Below are positions 59,022 through 64,000 of a stretch of DNA of 64,000 bases, one piece after another; the first letter of the stretch is position 1; each line of letters opens with the position of its first letter. A model generated the notes under the pieces. It saw nothing but the letters and a program-made list of their open reading frames with translations. It did not search any database and was not told the origin of the DNA. The stretch lies in contig NZ_JBEYXW010000002.1 in assembly GCF_040645195.1 (NCBI RefSeq), forward strand, positions 360,734 to 424,733, in the 5' to 3' direction. Position numbers and translations under genes: made by a program. This stretch comes from Prauserella_A sp040645195 (lineage in GTDB: Bacteria > Actinomycetota > Actinomycetes > Mycobacteriales > Pseudonocardiaceae).

Positions 59022-60559
59022 AGGGCCGCTCCGGCCATCGCCATGCCGATTACATTCACGTCCGCCTCGTCCTTGCCGAACCGCGCCACGATCCGGCCCT
59101 CGTACATGACCAGAATGCGGTCGGCGAGCCCGAGAATCTCGCTGAGCTCCGCTGACACCAGCAGCACCGCGTGGCCGGCATCCCGGTAGGCGATCAGCTC
59201 CGTGTGGATGTCGACCACGGCGGCGATGTCCACACCCCGGGTCGGCTGCTCGACCAGCAGTACGGGCGCCTCGTGCGCCAGCTCCCGGCCCAGGATCGCT
59301 TTCTGCTGGTTACCACCGGACAGCGTCCGCATCGGCGCGGCGGGGCCCGGCGCCCGGACGTCGAACCGCTCGATGATCCGCTCCGCGTGCCGGCGGAACT
59401 CACCGGGCCGCAGCAATCCTCGGCGCAGCAGCGGGGGCCTGCGGTGGAAACCGACGGCCAGGTTGTCGGCCAGGCGCGCCCCTGGCGCGGCACCGACGTC
59501 GCCACGGTCCTCCGGGATGTAGGCGATCCCGGCGGCACGCCTGTCCCGCACACCGAGGTCACTGATATCGCGGTCCCCCACCAGGACCGCACCCGCATCA
59601 GATTCGAGGAGCCCTGCGATCGCGGCGACCAGTTCGTTCTGCCCGTTACCGGCGACACCCGCGATGCCGACGATCTCCCCGGCGCGCACCGACAACGACA
59701 TGTCGTCGAGCAGCGTGCGACCCCGGTCGCGCACGGTCAACCCGCGGACCGACAGCGCCTCTTCGCCGGGCCGCCCGGGTGGGTACACCCGATCCAGGTC
59801 GACGTCACGACCGGTCATCGCGGTCGCCAGCTTGGCGCGATCGGTGGCCGAGGTCGGCGCGGACAGGGTCACGCGACCGTCCCGCAACACGGTGACGTTG
59901 TCGCTGACCGCCGTCACCTCGTGCAACTTGTGCGTGACGAGCAGGACCGTGTGTCCCTGACCGGCGAGGTCACGCAACACCGCGAACAGCCGGTCGGTTT
60001 CGGCCGGGGTGAGCACCGCGGTGGGCTCGTCCAGGACCAGCACTCGCGCTCGCCGGTACAGCAGCTTGAGGATCTCGACCTGCTGGCGCACGCCGACGGG
60101 CAGGTCCCCGACACGATCGTCCGGACGCAACCGCAGTTCGTGCCGCTCGATCAGCTCGGTGACGCCCGCGCGGGCCGCACGCCGGTCCAGCAGCCCGCGC
60201 CGGGTGGGCTCGGCGCCGAAGATCACATTGTCGCTCACCGACAGCGAGTCGAACAGCGCGAAACCCTGCTGCACCATGCCGATGCCGGCGGCGATGGCCT
60301 CGGCCGGTGACGCGAAGGACATTGGTTGACCCGCGAGGGAGATCGTGCCCTCGTCGGGTTGCACCATCCCGTAGAGCACCGACATCAATGTGGACTTGCC
60401 GGCGCCGTTCTCCCCCATCAGGGCATGGATCTCACCGGGGGCCGCCGACAGGTCCACGTGGTCGTTGGCGAGCAGGGTGGCGAACCGTTTGACGATGCCG
60501 CGCAGCTCGACGGCCGGGGCTTCGGCGCTATCAGCGCTCTCAGCTCTGTGCAGGGTCAT
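59018..60559 (-). CDS. ABC transporter ATPase (nucleoside type, dual domain)
   Basis: A 513-residue ATPase with two ABC domains: first Walker A GENGAGKST, signature LPVGVRQQ (degenerate), Walker B VLVLDEPTAVLT; second domain GVAGNGQNE (degenerate Walker A) and LSGGNQQKA. Family of YufO/BmpB ATPases for nucleoside uptake. ATG 60559 lies 20 bases inside the BMP gene. Confidence 0.92.
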   Translation of the reverse strand: MTLHRAESADSAEAPAVELRGIVKRFATLLANDHVDLSAAPGEIHALMGENGAGKSTLMSVLYGMVQPDEGTISLAGQPMSFASPAEAIAAGIGMVQQGFALFDSLSVSDNVIFGAEPTRRGLLDRRAARAGVTELIERHELRLRPDDRVGDLPVGVRQQVEILKLLYRRARVLVLDEPTAVLTPAETDRLFAVLRDLAGQGHTVLLVTHKLHEVTAVSDNVTVLRDGRVTLSAPTSATDRAKLATAMTGRDVDLDRVYPPGRPGEEALSVRGLTVRDRGRTLLDDMSLSVRAGEIVGIAGVAGNGQNELVAAIAGLLESDAGAVLVGDRDISDLGVRDRRAAGIAYIPEDRGDVGAAPGARLADNLAVGFHRRPPLLRRGLLRPGEFRRHAERIIERFDVRAPGPAAPMRTLSGGNQQKAILGRELAHEAPVLLVEQPTRGVDIAAVVDIHTELIAYRDAGHAVLLVSAELSEILGLADRILVMYEGRIVARFGKDEADVNVIGMAMAGAAL

Positions 60560-61577
60560 CGATCGTGATCGTGCCCGCGACGATGTCGTCGCGCAGTTGC
60601 CGCACCTGGTCCAGCACGTCGGGGTGGTCGGCGATGACGCACTGGGACGACGCGACGTCCGGCTCCAGACCGGTCAGCGAGATGCCCTCCTCCTGCACGC
60701 CGTACGAACGAGTCTCGCCGCGCTGGCCGTCGAGCACCGCGCTGATGCCGTCGGTGATGACCACGTCGGTGCGCTTGATGACGTTGTCGACGACCTGGCC
60801 AGGGCTCGCCGGGCACTGGTTGGCGTCCACACCGAAGGCGAAGATGCCATGCTCCTTCGCCGCTTCGAACACGCCCAGGTTGCCCGACGCGGAGGCCGCG
60901 CCCATCACATAGTCGACACCCTGACCCGCGAGCGTGGCGGTGAGCTGCTTGGCACGGCCGGGGTCGTTGAACGGGTTCGAACCACCGATGTACAGCGGGC
61001 TGAGCGTGGCAGCCTGGTCGACCTTGCGCGCGCCCTCGCCGAACGGGACGGAGTAGCGGCGGAACTGCGGGGTGTCGAGGGCGACGATGGCGCCGACCTT
61101 CTTCGACTCCGACAGCAGCCCGGCTTCGGCGCCGGCGAGGTAGACACCCTCGTACTCGCGGAACACCGCGCACGTAACGTTCGGCAGCGACTGCTCGATG
61201 CACGAGTCGACGAACAAGAACTGCTGGTCCGGGTTCTGCTCGGCTTGCTGGGCGATCACGTCGGCGAAGTTGAACCCGACGGCCACGATCACATCCGGCT
61301 CGTCGCGCACCGCGGCGGCGATGTTCTGCTGGATGGATGCCGGGTCCGTGCTCTGGTAGACCTTCTGGCTCCCACCGTGCTGCTGCGCCGCGTCCTCCGC
61401 GCCCTTGACCGCGAGCCGCAGGAAGTCGTTGACGCCGACCGGGCTCGGCGTGACGAGCACGAACGAAGGGCCGTCGGTGTTGTCACCGTCACCACCTGGC
61501 GAGTTGGCCGCCGCGTTGCAGCCTGCTAGCAGCATGCCGACCACGGCCAGACCGGCCAGCCAGGATCTCGAAGCCAT
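60540..61577 (-). CDS. BMP family nucleoside-binding lipoprotein
   Basis: A 345-residue BMP/TmpC-type binding lipoprotein. Signal peptide and lipobox LLAGC (Cys about residue 20), a substrate site recalled from BmpA (FVLVTPSPVGVNDFLRLAV, VGFNFADVIAQQAEQ, FLFVDSCIE, GAASASGNLGVFEAAKE, FAFGVDANQ). ATG 61577 follows GTGGAGGAACTGCAG. First gene of the whole importer/methylthio operon, so it likely sets substrate choice: methylthioadenosine or other purine nucleosides. Confidence 0.9.
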   Translation of the reverse strand: MASRSWLAGLAVVGMLLAGCNAAANSPGGDGDNTDGPSFVLVTPSPVGVNDFLRLAVKGAEDAAQQHGGSQKVYQSTDPASIQQNIAAAVRDEPDVIVAVGFNFADVIAQQAEQNPDQQFLFVDSCIEQSLPNVTCAVFREYEGVYLAGAEAGLLSESKKVGAIVALDTPQFRRYSVPFGEGARKVDQAATLSPLYIGGSNPFNDPGRAKQLTATLAGQGVDYVMGAASASGNLGVFEAAKEHGIFAFGVDANQCPASPGQVVDNVIKRTDVVITDGISAVLDGQRGETRSYGVQEEGISLTGLEPDVASSQCVIADHPDVLDQVRQLRDDIVAGTITIDDPAQS

Positions 61578-61631
61578 CTGCAGTTCCTCCACACCAACCT
61601 GAGGTCGCCCGAATGGAACAACCTCGCGCGA

Positions 61632-61681
61632 ATAGTAGAAAACGGTCCGGACTGTGGCCAATCAGTCTCACCTATTGAGAC
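61632..61681 (-). promoter_or_regulatory. promoter and inverted-repeat operator of the BMP operon
   Basis: On the minus strand: TTGGCC (61661-61656) and TACTAT (61637-61632) separated by 18 bases form a plausible promoter, 55 bases before the start. Just upstream, GTCTCA-CCTAT-TGAGAC (61665-61681) is a 6-base inverted repeat, a candidate repressor or activator site. Confidence 0.45.
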
Positions 61682-61729
61682 CACGCGCGCCAGGCGGTCC
61701 GGCGCGCGTGGTCAGCGTGGTCAGCGTGG

Positions 61730-62155
61730 TCAGAACGAGACGCGGTCGGTGCTGTCCGCACGGAGCACCGACTGCTGGTCGAACAGTCGCTTGTAGTCCG
61801 CGCGGATCTCCTCGATCTCCCGGTTGGCTTGGCGGTCCTTGCGCGGGTACAGCAGGATCAGCAGGTAGGACTCCTCCTTCCCGCCCATCCACTGCCCGTG
61901 CGCCTCCAGCCAGGTCAGTCCATCTGGGAACGCGGGCGTGACTTCCTTGTCGAGGAACAGCTCGAACTCCGTCGGAGTGATGGCGGTGCCGTCCGGCCGC
62001 TCAGCTCCGAAGTAGAGCTCGGTCCGGTTCCACAGCTCACCCGGTGTGGCGGCGGCGGTGCCGGTCACGGTGCCCGAGGCGGCGGTCCCGGCTGAGCTCA
62101 GGCTCAGCACCAGCGCGCCGAGGATGCCGGCGATGGCCGTACGTCGTGTCGTCAT
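61730..62155 (-). CDS. DUF3574 secreted protein
   Basis: A 141-residue protein with a signal peptide (AIAGILGALVLSLSSAGTAASG) and a DUF3574 domain (ELYFGAERPDGTAITPTEFELFLDKEVTPAFPDGLTWLEAHGQW). Family role unknown. ATG 62155; a longer frame upstream is unsupported. It is separate from the BMP operon (152-base gap) and divergent to the siderophore gene. Confidence 0.85.
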   Translation of the reverse strand: MTTRRTAIAGILGALVLSLSSAGTAASGTVTGTAAATPGELWNRTELYFGAERPDGTAITPTEFELFLDKEVTPAFPDGLTWLEAHGQWMGGKEESYLLILLYPRKDRQANREIEEIRADYKRLFDQQSVLRADSTDRVSF

Positions 62156-62359
62156 GGCCGTATTCAACGACAGTGCCAGCGTCCGCTGTAGACCGATCCG
62201 AGGAGTGAGACACCCACCCGTGAGTGAACAGCGGCGATGTCGGTGCCCGCCGGAGCGCAAGATCTGTTGCACCAGTCTTCTTTTCCTTCCCGAAACTACG
62301 CTGGCCGCGAAATCAATAGCCAACGCCGATCGGTGCGGTTCTCAGAACACTGTTGGACT

Positions 62360-62408
62360 GCCTGCCGGTGCCGGCCGCAGGCTGGAGCGGCGCCGGACAC
62401 CGCGCCGC
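62360..62408 (+). promoter_or_regulatory. two hairpins in the 5' region of the siderophore gene
   Basis: GCCTGC (62360) pairs with GCAGGC (62377) and GCGGCGC (62387) with GCGCCGC (62402). The tandem hairpins end 38 bases before the ATG at 62447, just upstream of the RBS. They could be a 5' UTR control element. No known riboswitch consensus was recognised, and chance pairing in GC-rich DNA is possible. Confidence 0.3.
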
Positions 62409-62446
62409 CGTGCTGTTGCTCCCCGTCGGGAAAGGACACCTCCACG

Positions 62447-63562
62447 ATGACTCGCTCGCCCCAGCTCTGGGCGTTCGCCGCCCTGTTCACCGCCCTCGGC
62501 ACACTCGCCACAGCGTGCGGCGCGGCGGCCGACAGTGCCGGCGACAGCGGCGAGGCCGGGGCCCGCGACACGACCGTGATCACCGATGAGCTGGGCCGCG
62601 ACGTCGAGGTCGAGGTGCCGATCCGGTCTGTGTACACGGACCTCTACTACAACGCCGAACTGGTCCGCGCCGTCGGCGCCGGTGACCGGATCGTCTCGAT
62701 CGACGACACCGCGGACCCCGGCCAGAACCCCACCAACGCCGAGTACTTCGCGAACCTGGCCGGCGCGACCGTGGTGGGCAACGCCGATGAGCCCAACTAC
62801 GAGGCCATTGTGGAGTCCGGCGCCGAAGTCGCGGTCTTCCGCCGCAACGGCCCCTACGAGGAGGCCATCGAGAAACTCGCCCCGTTCGGCATCGAGGTTC
62901 TGGTCATCACGGGCTGGGACCCGAAGGTGTTACGCGAGTACGTGCCGGTGCTCGGCAGGGCGTTCGGCACCGAGGAGCCCGCCGCGGAGGTCGCCGCGCT
63001 CTACGACGACATCAGCGACGTCCTGGATCACGGCTTGCAAGGCGTGCAGCCGCGCCGGGTGTACTTCGAGAACAACGCCGACTTCATCACGGCGCTACCC
63101 GGCTCCGGGTGGCACGACGCGATCGTCGAGGCCGGCGGCACGAACATCTACGGCGACGTCCAGCCGGGCGACGACACCAGCGCATCCGTACACCAGTACG
63201 AGGTCGATCCGGTCGACATCATCGGCCGCGATCCAGATGCGATCATCCACGTCGGCGTCGACGGACAGGTCTACGGCTACGACACATGGGACCGCGAGCT
63301 GTCCCGCCAGCAGGCCGGCACGATCGCTGACCGGCCCGGCTGGCAGGCCGTGACCGCCGTGCGGGAGCGTCAGGTGTACGTCGTGGACAACTTCTTCTTC
63401 AGCGCCCTCGGCAAGCAGATCGGAACGCTGGCGACCGCGACCTGGCTGCACCCCGAGAAGTTCGCCGACGTCGATCTCGACGAGTACTTCGCCCGCTGGC
63501 TCGAGGTGCAGGGCGTCCAGCCCCGGCCGGCGAGCGACTACATCTACCGCATCGGCAGCTGA
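62447..63562 (+). CDS. Fe(III)-siderophore ABC binding lipoprotein
   Basis: A 371-residue type III (PF01497) periplasmic binding protein: lipobox LATAC (Cys about residue 25), N-terminal DELGRDVEVEVPIRSVYTDLYYNAEL, LPGSGWHDAIVEAGGTNIYGD, and a C-terminal DNFFFSALGKQIGTLATATWLHPEKFADVDL. The family binds ferric siderophores, haem, cobalamin or oxyanions; iron-siderophore is the default. Followed 3 bases later by the FecCD permease gene. Confidence 0.86.
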   Translation: MTRSPQLWAFAALFTALGTLATACGAAADSAGDSGEAGARDTTVITDELGRDVEVEVPIRSVYTDLYYNAELVRAVGAGDRIVSIDDTADPGQNPTNAEYFANLAGATVVGNADEPNYEAIVESGAEVAVFRRNGPYEEAIEKLAPFGIEVLVITGWDPKVLREYVPVLGRAFGTEEPAAEVAALYDDISDVLDHGLQGVQPRRVYFENNADFITALPGSGWHDAIVEAGGTNIYGDVQPGDDTSASVHQYEVDPVDIIGRDPDAIIHVGVDGQVYGYDTWDRELSRQQAGTIADRPGWQAVTAVRERQVYVVDNFFFSALGKQIGTLATATWLHPEKFADVDLDEYFARWLEVQGVQPRPASDYIYRIGS

Positions 63563-63565
63563 ACA

Positions 63566-64000
63566 ATGAGCCCGCACACGACCGCCCCTACGGCCGGCGA
63601 ACCCACCGCGGACCGTCTGTCCACAATGGCCAGTCGGCGCTACGTCCCGCAGACCGCCCTCGTGGCCGGCGGGGTCGTCGCAACTCTGCTCGCCGCACTC
63701 TTCGGCATCCAGCTCGGCACGTCCGGCGCTTCCTTCGGCGTTGTCGTCGACGCGGTGTGGGCCAACCTCACCGCGAACGTGCCCGCCGATCCGGCACTCA
63801 CGCAGACCTACACGATCATCTGGGAGCTGCGTGTCCCCCGGGTGGCGCTCGCGATCCTCGGCGGCGGGGCACTCGCGATCGCCGGAACCCTGTTCCAGGG
63901 ACTACTGCGCAATCCGCTCGTCAGCCCGTACACGCTCGGCATCGCGCCAGCCGCCGCATTCGGCGCGTCCGTGTCGATCATCGTCTTCGGCGCCTCGGCG
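63566..64000 (+). CDS. FecCD-type ABC permease, partial
   Basis: The first 145 codons of a permease; the gene runs off the window. Reads MSPHTTAPTAGEPTADRL, then a hydrophobic helix, then the family core WELRVPRVALAILGGGALAIAGTLFQGLLRNPLVSPYTLGI, diagnostic of FecCD/BtuC permeases. Coupled to the binding protein gene. The ATPase should lie beyond the window edge. Confidence 0.9.
   Translation, partial: MSPHTTAPTAGEPTADRLSTMASRRYVPQTALVAGGVVATLLAALFGIQLGTSGASFGVVVDAVWANLTANVPADPALTQTYTIIWELRVPRVALAILGGGALAIAGTLFQGLLRNPLVSPYTLGIAPAAAFGASVSIIVFGASA

Noticed and set aside
62200..62446. Cobalamin or other known riboswitch upstream of the siderophore gene
   Set aside because: No recognised core sequence of the B12 box, SAM or Moco elements was found; only hairpins remain.
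1..64000. Biosynthetic gene cluster, prophage or CRISPR array
   Set aside because: No polyketide/peptide synthases, phage structural genes, cas genes or spaced repeats were seen.

Overview
The window is high-GC actinobacterial DNA: GTG/ATG starts, 4-nt ATGA/GTGA overlaps, DUF222-HNH genes, ANTAR and DosR-type proteins, and a Cmx-like efflux gene. The best guess is a member of the Pseudonocardiaceae (Amycolatopsis/Prauserella/Saccharomonospora-like). This is inferred from gene content; no rRNA or marker gene is present to settle it. No tRNA, rRNA, CRISPR array or complete insertion sequence was seen.

Positions 1-8.7 kb form a dormancy (DosR/DevR-like) island: a GAF-ANTAR protein, a DevS/DosT-like haem sensor kinase, a dienelactone-hydrolase-like protein, an adenosine-specific kinase, nicotinate phosphoribosyltransferase, a PPOX flavoprotein, a CBS-BON protein, a phosphoribosyltransferase-hydrolase fusion and a DUF2267 protein. 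A shared box, GGGAC(C/T)TTCG followed by a C-rich half, lies in front of several of these genes and again 20 kb away in front of a second PPOX gene (26.1 kb). It resembles the mycobacterial DosR box. No DosR regulator is in the window.

Positions 8.7-17.4 kb hold an ABC-2 exporter with a two-component system, a TetR gene flanked by two near-identical operators, a DUF222-HNH gene beside a tandem duplication that contains a fragment of the neighbouring MarR gene, and a MarR/proline-iminopeptidase divergon. Positions 17.4-24.6 kb are a tightly coupled five-gene operon (SWIM, DUF5691, MoxR ATPase, DUF5682, VWA). It is the best candidate in the window for a poorly described system. It is followed by a Cmx-like chloramphenicol exporter behind a leaderless leader peptide.

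Positions 26.6-37.5 kb encode sugar import (RbsABC-type) and a DeLey-Doudoroff-type galactonate pathway: lactonase, DgoD, KDG kinase, KD(P)G aldolase, two dehydrogenases, a DUF4380 protein and a GntR regulator. Positions 37.7-41.8 kb are a looser region with a cupin, a probable pseudokinase, an RsbW-like ATPase, a sigma-factor remnant and a cupredoxin lipoprotein. Positions 41.8-46.7 kb hold a C5-dicarboxylate (itaconate/mesaconate-like) CoA pathway with a frameshifted LysR gene. Positions 47.0-49.5 kb hold an FAD/NAD(P)-binding protein and a YceI protein.

Positions 49.5-61.6 kb are a long minus-strand operon: BMP-type nucleoside ABC importer, nucleoside phosphorylase, MtnA, MtnC, MtnB, MtnD, an SfnB/DszC-like flavoprotein and two DszA/NtaA-like monooxygenases. 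Read together it is a scavenging route for methylthioadenosine-like nucleosides and organosulfur. The window ends with a DUF3574 protein and the start of a FecCD-type siderophore importer, cut by the window edge.
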